A DNA stretch of 64,000 nucleotides, from positions 1 to 64,000 of the forward strand of contig JBCCHF010000030.1 in NCBI GenBank assembly GCA_039028895.1. Direction: 5' to 3'. Source of the DNA: JAHDCJ01 sp039028895. Lineage in GTDB: Bacteria > Bacteroidota > Bacteroidia > Chitinophagales > Saprospiraceae. Within the stretch, counting starts at the first letter, position 1. Every line of letters starts with the position of its first letter. The notes beneath the pieces were generated by a model that did not search any database, was not told the DNA's origin, and was given only the letters and a program-made list of their open reading frames with translations. Shown here piece after piece: positions 40,584-49,654 of the stretch. Made by a program: the position numbers and the translations under genes.

Positions 40584-40742
40584 GCCGAAAATCAAAGCTT
40601 TTTGGTCAAAAGGATCATTTGAAAATTGATTTAGAATGATGTCTTTAAATTACTGAAAAGTTTCTCGGTATTAGAGTTTTACATTCAATCCAAGATCTTC
40701 AATAGGTAAACTTATGATATCCTCTCCATTCGAATATATGAA

Positions 40743-41582
40743 TTATGCCCCATCTCCAAACATGACCAGTATTGCTTCTGTTGCTTCGTCAGTTTCATTC
40801 CACCATTTGTGAGAGACAAAAGGCGGAATAAAGATAGTGTTGCCTTTAGACAGGGTCACCCTTTTGCCGTCAACTTCGCCTTCCGTAGTACCTTCAATTG
40901 CTATAATCAACATTGGAAACGGAGCTGCCTGCTCACGGGCATCATCTCTTACACGCTCCTCTGGAAGCACCCGGTACCATGCGGTTCTCAGACCTGGCTG
41001 ATAGTAAAAGACGGTGAAATTGGAGCCATGGGCTCTTCTGGTCATTCCTTCTCCAAAAGGTACGATTTCGGGGAAGCCACGTGTCCAGAAGTGAAAGGAA
41101 AACGGGTTGATCTTACCGTATTCTTCCATTGATGGTTCGTAGCCTTCCATGTGGTTCACACTCATAGGGGTGTAATCTCCGGCAAATGCTTTTCCTTGTG
41201 CTGTCAGGGCATTGATCTTGCCGTCATTGATAGCAAGGAGTGTTTCATATTCGATATTGTAAACGAAAGTTGGTTGTTCTGGTAATCCTTCAAGAAGGTT
41301 AACTTCCCAACCTGTTTCTGTTTCTTTACCAGTGACTTCAACGGTCCATTGACCGTGGTCAGGCACATCAATACCAAACGTCATTGGATCGGATGCAAAT
41401 CGGTCAAGGGTATAATCATTGACATAAGATTGGATAATTGATGAGACATCCTGATTGGAAGGAGATGCTGTATGGTTTGGTTTTTCGGGGTTTTTGGTTG
41501 CTGTTGAATGAGACTGGGCGGTTGTATGCTGTAAAGTAGTCAGGTAACAAAGAATGATAATTATTGATTTTAAAAATTGCAT
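40743..41582 (-). CDS. exported cupin-domain protein
   Basis: 279 residues from the ATG at 41582, which starts a good signal peptide (SIIIILCYLTTLQHTTAQ). The N-terminal 120 residues include a sterol-carrier-like region (VEVTGKETETGWEVNL, NIEYETLLAINDGKI); the C-terminal part is a cupin with PFPMLIIAIEGTTEGEVDGK and LSKGNTIFIPPFVSHKWWNE. The sterol-carrier plus cupin arrangement suggests small-molecule binding or a regulatory role. The stop TAA is followed by another 23 in-frame codons (to 40671), which may be an old C-terminus. Confidence 0.6.
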   Translation of the reverse strand: MQFLKSIIIILCYLTTLQHTTAQSHSTATKNPEKPNHTASPSNQDVSSIIQSYVNDYTLDRFASDPMTFGIDVPDHGQWTVEVTGKETETGWEVNLLEGLPEQPTFVYNIEYETLLAINDGKINALTAQGKAFAGDYTPMSVNHMEGYEPSMEEYGKINPFSFHFWTRGFPEIVPFGEGMTRRAHGSNFTVFYYQPGLRTAWYRVLPEERVRDDAREQAAPFPMLIIAIEGTTEGEVDGKRVTLSKGNTIFIPPFVSHKWWNETDEATEAILVMFGDGA

Positions 41583-41710
41583 TGGTAAATGATTAAGGTT
41601 ATGGAATTCCCGTAAGGAAAAAGCCGTCGGGGATTTATTTTCCACAAAAGAATCATTGACTGGTGAATAAATCCAGTCCCAGGTAGTAGTTTGTGGGGAA
41701 CGGACAGTTT

Positions 41711-42538
41711 TTAGTGGCGAATTTGCAGAAGTTGCTTTATCGATTCCGCATATTTTTGGGAAACCGGAATTTCATCTTCGTACTTATCGAGCGTAACCAC
41801 CATATTCCGACTGGTCAATTTTTGAATACTGAAGTATTTCGCATTGATCAAATACTTGCGGTGGCACCTTGCTATTGGTGAAAGTGGATTAACTATCTGG
41901 TTTTCGATATTTTTCAGGCTTGACCTTAAAACAATTTTTTTTCTGATGCCTTCTGTCTCAAGGTGGAGGTCTACATAATTATCATCACTACTGATATACA
42001 GGATGTCTTTGAGATTCAAGCTAATGCTCTTTCCGTTTTGAGTATTGATCAGGTAGTTTTCATTCAGGGAAATCAGTGAAAAATTCTTCCGGTTAATATA
42101 ATGCCAGATGCCCAGCACAAAAAAGGAAACGGTAATACCTATGCCCAGGGTTCTGGCTAATACCATCAGGAATTCAAGCCAGGTAAACTCCCTGAATCCA
42201 CCCCAGTAGCTTTTGTATAAAAAATTAACGGTTCCTATAAACAGGATTACCAGCGAATACCAAATCAAAGCCTTACCCAGGGTCCAATTTTTAAAAAGTT
42301 TCGGAGCCAAAGCAGGCACAAGCCATTCCATGAACAACACGGATACAATAAATAAGAGCCCAAGGCTGAAAATGATGAGGTCTACATACCACTCTCCAGT
42401 GTTATTTCTAATCCCGAAAGGCTTGTAAAGCAGAATAAAACAACTGGCACTCAATCCAACAAGGATTACCCAAAGCAAGTACTTTCGGGACTTCCCGGGT
42501 CTGGGAAAAGGTGTGTATAGAAAACCGGGTAATTTCAT
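41711..42538 (-). CDS. LytTR-domain transcriptional regulator with membrane sensor
   Basis: 275 residues: four transmembrane helices in the N-terminal half (about 20-38, 50-70, 85-106, 122-143), then a LytTR DNA-binding domain (170-270) with LNLKDILYISSDDNYVDLHL, KIVLRSSLKNIENQI and ARCHRKYLINAKY. There is no receiver domain, so it binds DNA under direct control of the membrane part. This architecture is common in Bacteroidota, where it regulates exopolysaccharide or stress genes. Upstream lies a guanylate/adenylate cyclase gene in the same direction. Confidence 0.85.
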   Translation of the reverse strand: MKLPGFLYTPFPRPGKSRKYLLWVILVGLSASCFILLYKPFGIRNNTGEWYVDLIIFSLGLLFIVSVLFMEWLVPALAPKLFKNWTLGKALIWYSLVILFIGTVNFLYKSYWGGFREFTWLEFLMVLARTLGIGITVSFFVLGIWHYINRKNFSLISLNENYLINTQNGKSISLNLKDILYISSDDNYVDLHLETEGIRKKIVLRSSLKNIENQIVNPLSPIARCHRKYLINAKYFSIQKLTSRNMVVTLDKYEDEIPVSQKYAESIKQLLQIRH

Positions 42539-42596
42539 CCCAATGTTTTATGATCTGGATTTACCATAAAAATTCTATAATTCCATATTTCTTGAT

Positions 42597-43688
42597 CTAT
42601 AATACTACAGAATACAGCTCTTCCTTTTTTTGCCTTCCTTTTAACTCGACTTCTCCTATTGGTTTAAATTCAAAGTTGTTTTCAGGAAGTGCTTCTTTTA
42701 GCTGGGCTGAGATTAATAATCGGCTTTTCAACTCATTGCATAATCCTTGTATCCTGGCAGTCGCGTTTAGTACATCGCCGATATAAAGCAGATCTCGTTT
42801 GATGTCTCCTACACGTCCTCTGGTGACTTCTCCATAATGCAGTCCGGCCTTAAAGCCCGGAACTTCCCCAAATTTCAGGATGTATTCCTCAGATTTGCTT
42901 GCAATTTGCTCTTCAATCAGCAAAAAGCAGTTGAGGCAATTGCAATTTTTTAATCCGTCATCAAGTTCCCATGAGATCACAATTTCGTCGCCAACGTATT
43001 GGTAAATGGTGCCCTCGGTTCTGACAATCGCATCCGACATATCGCCAAAATATGCGTTAATGAGTTCATACTGCTTTTCATGGCCTATTTTTTCAGCAAT
43101 TGCAGTGGAATCCTTCATGTCGAGAAACATGAATATCCTGTTTTCATAGACGGGTTTGGAATATTTTCCAGAGAAGAAGTTGCTTACGATATCGAATCCG
43201 AGATAATCAACAATCTCTCTAAAAAACAGGCTCATGTTAATAACAAAACCTGAAAAAATGAGAATACTGATAAACCCAAAGCTTGTGATAAATGGAATGA
43301 AATCTTCAATAACTCCTGCATCTATGGAATTCCTCCCGGTATTGTATAATAACAACAGGATAGTAAAGGCAAGCATTATGGTAACCAAAATAAAAACGTA
43401 TATGGATGTCTTGATGATTAACTTACGAGAAAAAGCTAAAGTTTTAAACCTGTTTTTGAAAATGAGTTCCTCCAGAAACCCTATTCCAATTCCTACAATA
43501 ATGCTCATGACACTTACAGATACCAGAGAATTCAAAGGGCTATATGGGTTCTCGGAATCAGGATAGGTGAGTGAATCCTCTAAAAGACCATATTCAACAA
43601 TAAAATACATCCAGCCGCCCACCAGGAAAATGACAGGATAGGGGAGGATTTTAAAAAGCAGGCGTCTTTTTTTTGGTGTGATTTTCAT
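42597..43688 (-). CDS. class III adenylate/guanylate cyclase with membrane domain
   Basis: 363 residues. Four helices in the N-terminal 170 residues (PYPVIFLVGGWMYFIV, LVSVSVMSIIVGIGIGFL and others), then the cyclase catalytic domain: FMFLDMKDSTAIAEKIG (metal Asp), YQYVGDEIVISW (second metal Asp in GDEIVI) and LLYIGDVLNATARIQ. A Cys-rich loop CNCLNC between strands is unusual and may bind metal. The cyclic nucleotide product could serve the Crp-like regulators in the region, though those of Bacteroidota often do not bind cAMP. No cyclic-nucleotide phosphodiesterase is nearby. Confidence 0.9.
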   Translation of the reverse strand: MKITPKKRRLLFKILPYPVIFLVGGWMYFIVEYGLLEDSLTYPDSENPYSPLNSLVSVSVMSIIVGIGIGFLEELIFKNRFKTLAFSRKLIIKTSIYVFILVTIMLAFTILLLLYNTGRNSIDAGVIEDFIPFITSFGFISILIFSGFVINMSLFFREIVDYLGFDIVSNFFSGKYSKPVYENRIFMFLDMKDSTAIAEKIGHEKQYELINAYFGDMSDAIVRTEGTIYQYVGDEIVISWELDDGLKNCNCLNCFLLIEEQIASKSEEYILKFGEVPGFKAGLHYGEVTRGRVGDIKRDLLYIGDVLNATARIQGLCNELKSRLLISAQLKEALPENNFEFKPIGEVELKGRQKKEELYSVVL

Positions 43689-43751
43689 TCTAATAGCATA
43701 ACATGCTAAGCACGATCATGTTGTCGTTTTAATTTGACCAGATCATCATTA

Positions 43752-44960
43752 TTAATTTATCCAATCAATGATATAGTCAAGGTAATCATTTCTTATCCAG
43801 CCTGTTTCAGTGCCAAATAATGTATGCCCTGATCCATTAAAGGTTTTTAAAGTTACCGGAGTTTCAGGGTGGTCAAGCATCATATTTTCAATTAGCCTGA
43901 TACTCTCGACTACGGGTACGTTTTTATCATTAGCGGCAAATATTTTTAAAATAGGAATTTTGGACTCCCTGATCAAAGGGATTGGATCAAAGTTGCCGTT
44001 CTTTTCCCACCAGATTTTTCTTTTTGCTTTTACCCGTTTGGCGAAAACCAGGGCCAACGGCTTGGCTATAAAGCCAGGAGCGCCGCTTTCTATTATATCA
44101 TTCATTATTTCAAAATGCACCTGTTTATTGGGAGAAGTCGTTGCGCCCACTGCGCTGATTACAAAATCCAGATTATTTATTTTTTCGTTAGCTAAATGAA
44201 TGATCCATCCTCCCTGACTTAAACCCATGACCCCTATTCGATTAAATTCGGCGGATTTGTTTTTCTCCAGATAGGCCTGTGCACCGACAATGTCATTGGC
44301 AAAATCATCAAAAGATGCAGTGTGCCACTCCCCGGATGATTTACCACAACCCCTTTTATCTGGTAGCAAGACCATAAACCCATTACGGGCAAGATAATTT
44401 GCCTGATACATATACCAAAAGTTGTCCCTGTCACTTACTCCGGAACCATGGACCAGTATTATTGCTGTTGCCTTTTCATTATTTATTGGAGTCATTAGCA
44501 GGCCCGCCAGTTTTACACCGTTTTGGGTATACGTTATTTCCTCTTGGGAATAATGAAGACTGTCTCGTTTATTGGCCAGGAAATTGGTCTTAGAAGTAGC
44601 AACCTCTAAAGCAAAAAGGGAATCAGAAGTTCTAAAATTAACTTCTGCTGTTTCTAAATCTCCATCAGTGTCAAATTGACTGTAACTTAAAGGTGTAAGC
44701 CTGATTTGTTTCAGATTACTCCGTAAACTATCAAAATGATTTAGTTGTAACCCACGCTTTGCGCCCCAGGTAATTTGGTATTCACGCCCATCATTGGTTA
44801 AGTACCATCCAACTTTTGAGGAAATGTTATCATCTTTCTCTACCTCTGCGTAATTGTACTGGACCTTTTCCTGCTTTGGCGGAATTAAATACAAACCAAT
44901 AAGTCCGAGGAGAATAATAGCCATGAAGATCAAAATTCCTTTAAGTACTTTTTTTATCAT
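43752..44960 (-). CDS. alpha/beta-hydrolase (S9-type esterase/peptidase fold), membrane-anchored
   Basis: 402 residues with one N-terminal helix (GILIFMAIILLGLIGLYLI) that anchors it to the membrane, then a beta-stranded region (TYTQNGVKLAGLLMTP) and the hydrolase domain: LVHGSGVSDRDNFW, GLSQGGWIIHLANE (nucleophile in GLSQG), and C-terminal GSGHTLFG with the general-base His. Asp is expected in KIFAANDKNVPV. Such proteins are close to BAAT/acyl-transferase or S9 peptidase-like enzymes. No substrate is assigned. It precedes no obvious operon partner. Confidence 0.85.
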   Translation of the reverse strand: MIKKVLKGILIFMAIILLGLIGLYLIPPKQEKVQYNYAEVEKDDNISSKVGWYLTNDGREYQITWGAKRGLQLNHFDSLRSNLKQIRLTPLSYSQFDTDGDLETAEVNFRTSDSLFALEVATSKTNFLANKRDSLHYSQEEITYTQNGVKLAGLLMTPINNEKATAIILVHGSGVSDRDNFWYMYQANYLARNGFMVLLPDKRGCGKSSGEWHTASFDDFANDIVGAQAYLEKNKSAEFNRIGVMGLSQGGWIIHLANEKINNLDFVISAVGATTSPNKQVHFEIMNDIIESGAPGFIAKPLALVFAKRVKAKRKIWWEKNGNFDPIPLIRESKIPILKIFAANDKNVPVVESIRLIENMMLDHPETPVTLKTFNGSGHTLFGTETGWIRNDYLDYIIDWIN

Positions 44961-45161
44961 ACCTGTTGAATTTATACACTACTTAACTAAAAGCCAATGA
45001 ATAAAGTTGTCATTTGGACACCTGAACGGGAAGACTTTGAATTGACATATCCATTAACAGCAACTTCGGATAAGTGTAAATTAAATGATTTAGGATGATG
45101 ATAATCAAAGTGACCTCTATATCATTGAGCGTGTATGGCAGTATGTATCTTCAGTTAAGCA

Positions 45162-45779
45162 CTATTTCCGCTCAATGGTTATCTTGACTTTATCTTTTAA
45201 TTGTTCTAACGATTGCTCAAGCTTTTCGATTGAAGTCAAATGAAAGGACAAGTCTTCTTTTGAATCTTTTATATTGACATCGGCTAACCAGTAAATGCCA
45301 TCCTCCCGGGTTAAGTTAATGTACTCTATTTCCTGTAGTGCGTATTCCGCTTGTTTTGTTCTCAGGATATTTTTTTTGTCGACACAAATCCTCTTGTCAG
45401 AAATTAATATCTCGCGCTGATATTTTAGGGCATTTTTTATCCAGATATATAAAGGTGCTGTCAAGAAAGAAACAGGAAAGAGTATCCATAATGCAAATGC
45501 GCCCAAGACAATAGGCCCAAAAAGTATAATTGCAAAAAGATCAGTCGGGTCAGTCAGACCATCCTGGAATAATAAAAGTATGGTAAGTAGTGATCCAGAT
45601 AAAAATGATATGATCAATAAGGTTTTAGAATTTTCTTTAATGACTTCGATGCCAGGTTTGACAGAGTTTTGAACTACCTCTTTCACTTTTAATATAGGCG
45701 TCTCATTATTGCCTTTTTGCAATGAAGCATCTTTGGAGGTGACAAACTCGAGATCTAATATTTCAGCTTCAAATGGCAT
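45162..45779 (-). CDS. hypothetical membrane protein
   Basis: 205 residues. A soluble N-terminal 45 residues with a charged start (LEFVTSKDASLQKGNNETP), two transmembrane helices (TLLIISFLSGSLLTILLLF and LFAIILFGPIVLGAFALWIL), another short hydrophobic segment, then a soluble C-terminal part with LISDKRICVDKKNIL and TREDGIYWLADVNIKDS in a PH-like pattern (bacterial PH/YdbT-like strands). Function unknown. A tiny membrane peptide is encoded just upstream. Confidence 0.5.
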   Translation of the reverse strand: MPFEAEILDLEFVTSKDASLQKGNNETPILKVKEVVQNSVKPGIEVIKENSKTLLIISFLSGSLLTILLLFQDGLTDPTDLFAIILFGPIVLGAFALWILFPVSFLTAPLYIWIKNALKYQREILISDKRICVDKKNILRTKQAEYALQEIEYINLTREDGIYWLADVNIKDSKEDLSFHLTSIEKLEQSLEQLKDKVKITIERK

Positions 45780-45793
45780 TTTTTATTTAAGAG

Positions 45794-45892
45794 TTATTCA
45801 ATCCTTAGAAATACGATACGCTGGGCACTTGTAAAAGAGTAAATGGTAAGATAAGTGAATAGCGAAATAAGCGCAATAATCAACAGTTTCAT
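45794..45892 (-). CDS. 33-codon membrane or exported peptide
   Basis: ATG at 45892-45890, TAA at 45796-45794. Product: KLLIIALISLFTYLTIYSF followed by TSAQRIVFLRIE, which looks like a short signal peptide with an AQ cleavage site and an 8-residue basic tail, or a single-helix membrane peptide. It precedes the 45779 gene by 14 bp. No homologue known to me; coding is supported only by composition and placement. Confidence 0.35.
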   Translation of the reverse strand: MKLLIIALISLFTYLTIYSFTSAQRIVFLRIE

Positions 45893-45919
45893 GATGTTAA
45901 TATTTTGCGTAATGGCCTG

Positions 45920-46519
45920 TCAGTATTTTTCTTTAATCTGCCTATGACCTAGTGATATCTTACGGTTTTCAATATCAATATCTGCAATGATAACTTCAAT
46001 GAGATCTCCTTCAGATTTGTATTCGCCAGGGTGTGAGAATTGACTGGACCATGAGAGGTCAGATAATTTTATTATTCCGATTACTCCTTCTTCCAGTTCA
46101 ACGAGCATTCCGTAAGGCATAAGTTGAGAAACATCTCCCAGGTGCCTGCTGCCCACCGGGTATTTTTCTTCAATATTGTGCCAGGGATCTTCAGACAGCC
46201 TCTTTAGACTCAGTGATACTTTCTGGTTTACAGGATCAAAGGCAACAATCATTGCCTTGTGTGTATCACCGATTTTGAAAAATTCAACAGGATCGGGCGG
46301 CGGTACTGTCCAAGTAATTTCAGTGGAGTGTATGAGGCCCGTTATTCCCGTCTGGAATTCAAGGAAAGCACCAAAACGCTCAACTCTGGTTATCTTTCCC
46401 TTTACAATTGTTCCTTCCTCAAAATCTGGATTAAAGTGTTTCAATGCGTTAATTTTCTTGTCTGGCCAATGTAACGCTTTTAGGATTAATGCTTTATGGT
46501 GAAGCCAGTTCAGGTGCAA
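45920..46519 (-). CDS. protein with two S1 RNA-binding domains
   Basis: 199 residues. First S1 domain about 35-105 (GTIVKGKITRVERFGAFLEF ... GLIHSTEITW ... GDTHKAMIVAFDPVNQKVSL), second about 120-195 (VGSRHLGDVSQLMPYGMLVE ... GIIKLSDLSW ... DLIEVIIADIDIENRKISL). The domains resemble mid-repeats of ribosomal protein bS1. No ATG starts it: the frame opens at TTG 46519 inside the preceding gene, overlapping by 26 bp, or at TTG 46444. It may be a stand-alone RNA-binding protein or a shortened bS1 relative. Confidence 0.75.
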   Translation of the reverse strand: MHLNWLHHKALILKALHWPDKKINALKHFNPDFEEGTIVKGKITRVERFGAFLEFQTGITGLIHSTEITWTVPPPDPVEFFKIGDTHKAMIVAFDPVNQKVSLSLKRLSEDPWHNIEEKYPVGSRHLGDVSQLMPYGMLVELEEGVIGIIKLSDLSWSSQFSHPGEYKSEGDLIEVIIADIDIENRKISLGHRQIKEKY

Positions 46520-46922
46520 TTACAAGCGCGTCAACGGTATCTCCAAACCCAAAAACTTTGAAACTACCGCCGCTAAGCTTAAAGCTGGTCGTTCTTTTTT
46601 TTCTTTTGAAGTGTATGAATTTTCCTTCACCTGGTTTAAGATGTTTTTTGCCTTTGATGCGTTTCGCCTGTAATTCTTCATCAGAACCTTTAAAGCTGAG
46701 AACATCGCCGTTGAGTGACCAGGAACCTTTCAAATCGCTCATTTCTTTTTTGTTCATTGCCAGAACAAACTTACCATTTTTGTGAAGCTTCAAAGTAAAT
46801 GATCCGGGATGATCGCCACCCCTGACCTCACCAGCCCATACACCATTTAGCCGATCATTTTCCAGCACAGTAAAAGAGAAGCAAAGGGATAGGATAAGCA
46901 AAGGGAAAAACCAATTTTTCAT
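46494..46922 (-). CDS. small exported protein of unknown function
   Basis: 142 residues from the ATG at 46922. The signal peptide (FFPLLILSLCFSFTVL) is followed by a compact beta-barrel-like domain: NGVWAGEVRGGDHPGSFTLKL split, FVLAMNKKEMSDLKGSWSL and LSFKGSDEELQAKRI, reminiscent of lipocalin-like or DUF-type small secreted proteins with alternating beta-strands. No catalytic residue. The stop is 26 bp inside the S1-domain frame, so the two may be translationally linked. Confidence 0.6.
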   Translation of the reverse strand: MKNWFFPLLILSLCFSFTVLENDRLNGVWAGEVRGGDHPGSFTLKLHKNGKFVLAMNKKEMSDLKGSWSLNGDVLSFKGSDEELQAKRIKGKKHLKPGEGKFIHFKRKKRTTSFKLSGGSFKVFGFGDTVDALVIAPELASP

Positions 46923-46981
46923 TATTGTCAATTTAGGATTTTGTTATTGGCCAAAGTTAAATGACTTTAAACAGAATTTCC

Positions 46982-46997
46982 TCACCCTGCAGGGTGA
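46982..46997. repeat. 16-bp perfect palindrome TCACCCTG-CAGGGTGA
   Basis: Self-complementary over 16 bases with no loop, in the 195-bp divergent gap between the 46922 and 47118 genes. It shares CCCTGC with the GTTCTAGC repeat family and could be an operator or an extruding hairpin. Confidence 0.5.
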
Positions 46998-47117
46998 ATT
47001 TTCAAACATATACCAGGCTTTGTTCCTTTGTTCCTGGTGATTTTTGATTTACCTTGGTGATATGGAAAAAGGAATCTTGTTCTTTACAACAACTTATCCA
47101 ATTTCAATACATAAAAT

Positions 47118-48092
47118 ATGTTTCAGGTAGAACCTATTCTATGGCTCCAGTCTTTAGAATCGCCCGGAATAACCTGGGTAATGAAAACGACATCTTTGCT
47201 CGGCTATGCCCATGTGTATGCGCTGTTACTTATCGTTTTGATCTTTGGTGTCAGGTTTAAGCAAAGTATATTCGTATTTCTTACCATTCTGATATGTGGT
47301 ATTCTGACGGATGGCCTTAAAGATGGTTTGATGTTTCCTCGTCCGAGTGACGTAGATGCCAGGGTCATTGAGCCAGGTTATGAAAGACCGCCACTTTTGA
47401 TTGATGGCGGCGGCGCGGAAAGTTTTTGGTCCCTGCCATCACCCGAGGCGATGGAAGTAAGCCGAAATCAAACAGACTGGAGTTACGGACTGCCTTCTGG
47501 TCATGTCGGATTGGCTGCGGCTTTTTTTCTTGGACTGGCATTTTTCTATCGATCAAAAGGGGTTTTTACTTTCGCTGTGTTTTGGGTTCTGCTGATGGCG
47601 TTATCCAGAATGTATTTGGGAAGGCATTTTATTGCGGATGTTTTAGGCGGTGTGATAGTTGGGCTCTTTTGTGTGTTTTTAGCTGCTTTCTTGGTTCGTC
47701 ATCTTATTGCTGAAAATCCAAGAAATTCCGAAGTCTCTTCATTGATCCGGTGGGCCGTTTTCGCAACAATTTTGCTGGTATTAACACCGTTTATTGACTT
47801 ATTGGATAAGGAGGATGTCGGTAGAATTTGGGGATTATTGCTTACCTATGTGGTGCTTCTTAAAACTGGTTTTCCATTAGATAAAGGTAGTTTCGTGAAG
47901 CGTTTAGGACGGGTACTGCTGGCAGTGGCATTCTTTATTTTAATTGATCAGATAATAAATCCGATAATAGATTCGATGGCGATGGAAGACAATTCGTTCG
48001 GGATGCTATTTACGGTATTCTTAACTACCTGTATTCCATTTGTGGCCATAGTTTTCCTTGCCCGTAAGCTCAAACTTTACGCGGTAAAATAA
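47118..48092 (+). CDS. PAP2-superfamily integral membrane phosphatase
   Basis: 324 residues with about eight helices. PAP2 motifs: LKDGLMFPRP (KDxxxxPRP), YGLPSGHVGLAAA (PSGH) and SRMYLGRHFIADVLGG (SRxxxxxHxxxD). An additional C-terminal block of four helices (from about 205) has basic loops. It is distinct from the shorter PAP2 enzyme at 36027. Likely substrates are undecaprenyl diphosphate, phosphatidylglycerol phosphate or sphingoid phosphates. The gene is alone and convergent with the beta-helix gene at 48100. Confidence 0.85.
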   Translation: MFQVEPILWLQSLESPGITWVMKTTSLLGYAHVYALLLIVLIFGVRFKQSIFVFLTILICGILTDGLKDGLMFPRPSDVDARVIEPGYERPPLLIDGGGAESFWSLPSPEAMEVSRNQTDWSYGLPSGHVGLAAAFFLGLAFFYRSKGVFTFAVFWVLLMALSRMYLGRHFIADVLGGVIVGLFCVFLAAFLVRHLIAENPRNSEVSSLIRWAVFATILLVLTPFIDLLDKEDVGRIWGLLLTYVVLLKTGFPLDKGSFVKRLGRVLLAVAFFILIDQIINPIIDSMAMEDNSFGMLFTVFLTTCIPFVAIVFLARKLKLYAVK

Positions 48093-48099
48093 AGGTCAT

Positions 48100-49638
48100 T
48101 TACTGAACCTTAATCACCTTTTCGACGCTTAACTGATGGTTGTGTTTATTGGTAATCTTGATTATCAAAACCCCACTTGGGAGTGCATTTGTACTGACGG
48201 TATAAGGCAAAGACACATTTTTAATATATCTAAAGAAATGCCCATTGGCATCCAAGACCTGAATTTGGAAGTCATGCCCACTTCCATAAATGGTAAACTG
48301 ATCTTTTGTAGGATTTGGAGATATATTGATTTGGGCCTCGTTTAGATCTGCACTAGTAGTATTGGTCATAACGGGACTTTCGTAAGCCCCAATATCATAA
48401 TTCATTCCGGCGGGCCTGGTATTACCGATGAGATCATCTGTAACAATATCACTTACCAGGTCAGTTCCTGAGTCTATAGCTTGCGATCCAGTTGCCAATT
48501 GTAGGTCATTGAATGGGGGATCAACGAAAATCGAAGTCAGGGGATCGGCTAATAAAGAATTGTTGTCAAATCCTAATGCCTGCCAGGCATTTAAGTTAAT
48601 GGTAGAGCCATCCCCCGAAGCGCTCATTTTGTCATTTAGGATATTGAAGTCACACGTAAATTGGGCGTCATCTTCAATCGCGATACATCCTCTCCACGCA
48701 TGTTGATTAATGATGATGTTGTTATAAATTTCGGTATTGATATTGCCGCCATCTTTGACAAGTATTCCCCATCTTCCATCATCCGGGACGATGATAGTGT
48801 TGTTAAAGATTTTTGCACCATTGGATACAATGGCACCATCACCCTGGAATAGCGCAATACCTTGTGCAAAATGATTGTTGTAAATGAGATTATTATAGAT
48901 AATCGGGTTTTCTACGCCATCCAGATTTATCCCAGCTGCACCATTATTATCGTGCAGGATGTTACCATAGATCATCGCATCACTTATAGTCCCATCACCA
49001 CCTAATGACAGGTCTCCATTCATATGAATGCCAATAAAATTGTTTCCATAGCACTCATTAAATCTGATTATCGGCCTGTCAGAGCTGTTGGAGACATAAA
49101 TCCCATGTTCGTCTATCGAGTTACTACAGACGTTATGTTCAATGATGATGTCATCGGTAAACCCGGTGAAAATGCCTCTCTCAGCATTATTGTCACAAAA
49201 GTTGTTTCTGACGATACAATGGTCAGACAGAACAAGGCGAATACCGTTACCACTTCCCGGCATATCGTTTACAATAAAGCCATCAATAATAATGTAGTCA
49301 GCGTTTTCTACATTAATCCCGTCATCTCTAATCGGGCCACTTTGATTGATCAAGACGTTGTTTCCTATTCCTTTGAAAACTATTGGGTCGTTAGCTGTAC
49401 CATTGACATTTCGAACATCAAAGCCAGCATAAACGCCATTTTCAACTAAAACGGTGTCTCCGGTAACAACCAGATCAGCGGCATGTTGAATGGTTAAAAA
49501 GGCTTCTGCCAGGCTTAAACCGGCATTTGAGTTATCTCCCAAATTTGAAACGTAGTATGTGTTCGCCATCAGGCTGACGCTTGACAAAAGTAATGATAGC
49601 TGTAGCGTGATGAGTTTGATACGCAACTTGTTCTCCAT
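48100..49638 (-). CDS. T9SS-secreted right-handed parallel beta-helix protein
   Basis: 512 residues. Signal peptide to about residue 26 (LSLLLSSVSLMA). Then a parallel beta-helix with stacked rungs: GNGIRLVLSDHCIVRNNFCD, RGIFTGFTDDIIIEHNVCSN, HGIYVSNSSDRPIIRFNECY, with Asn ladders, the fold of polysaccharide lyases, epimerases and pectinases. No catalytic residue can be named. Residues from about 440 form a T9SS tail (ISPNPTKDQFTIYG ... LPSGVLIIKITN). The neighbour, 16 bp upstream in the same direction, is a GH26-like gene, so a mannan or hemicellulose role is likely (inference). Confidence 0.85.
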   Translation of the reverse strand: MENKLRIKLITLQLSLLLSSVSLMANTYYVSNLGDNSNAGLSLAEAFLTIQHAADLVVTGDTVLVENGVYAGFDVRNVNGTANDPIVFKGIGNNVLINQSGPIRDDGINVENADYIIIDGFIVNDMPGSGNGIRLVLSDHCIVRNNFCDNNAERGIFTGFTDDIIIEHNVCSNSIDEHGIYVSNSSDRPIIRFNECYGNNFIGIHMNGDLSLGGDGTISDAMIYGNILHDNNGAAGINLDGVENPIIYNNLIYNNHFAQGIALFQGDGAIVSNGAKIFNNTIIVPDDGRWGILVKDGGNINTEIYNNIIINQHAWRGCIAIEDDAQFTCDFNILNDKMSASGDGSTINLNAWQALGFDNNSLLADPLTSIFVDPPFNDLQLATGSQAIDSGTDLVSDIVTDDLIGNTRPAGMNYDIGAYESPVMTNTTSADLNEAQINISPNPTKDQFTIYGSGHDFQIQVLDANGHFFRYIKNVSLPYTVSTNALPSGVLIIKITNKHNHQLSVEKVIKVQ

Positions 49639-49654
49639 CTTTTGGTGTTTTTGA

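Noticed and set aside
40671..40742. In-frame 23-codon extension after the TAA of the exported cupin gene (FIYSNGEDIISLPIEDLG...)
   Set aside because: It could be stop-codon read-through or an old C-terminus, but the upstream protein already ends in a normal-looking strand; no evidence for decoding.
43694..43708. TAGCAT-aac-ATGCTA hairpin before the cyclase gene
   Set aside because: Only six paired bases and no context; below the level of the other palindromes.
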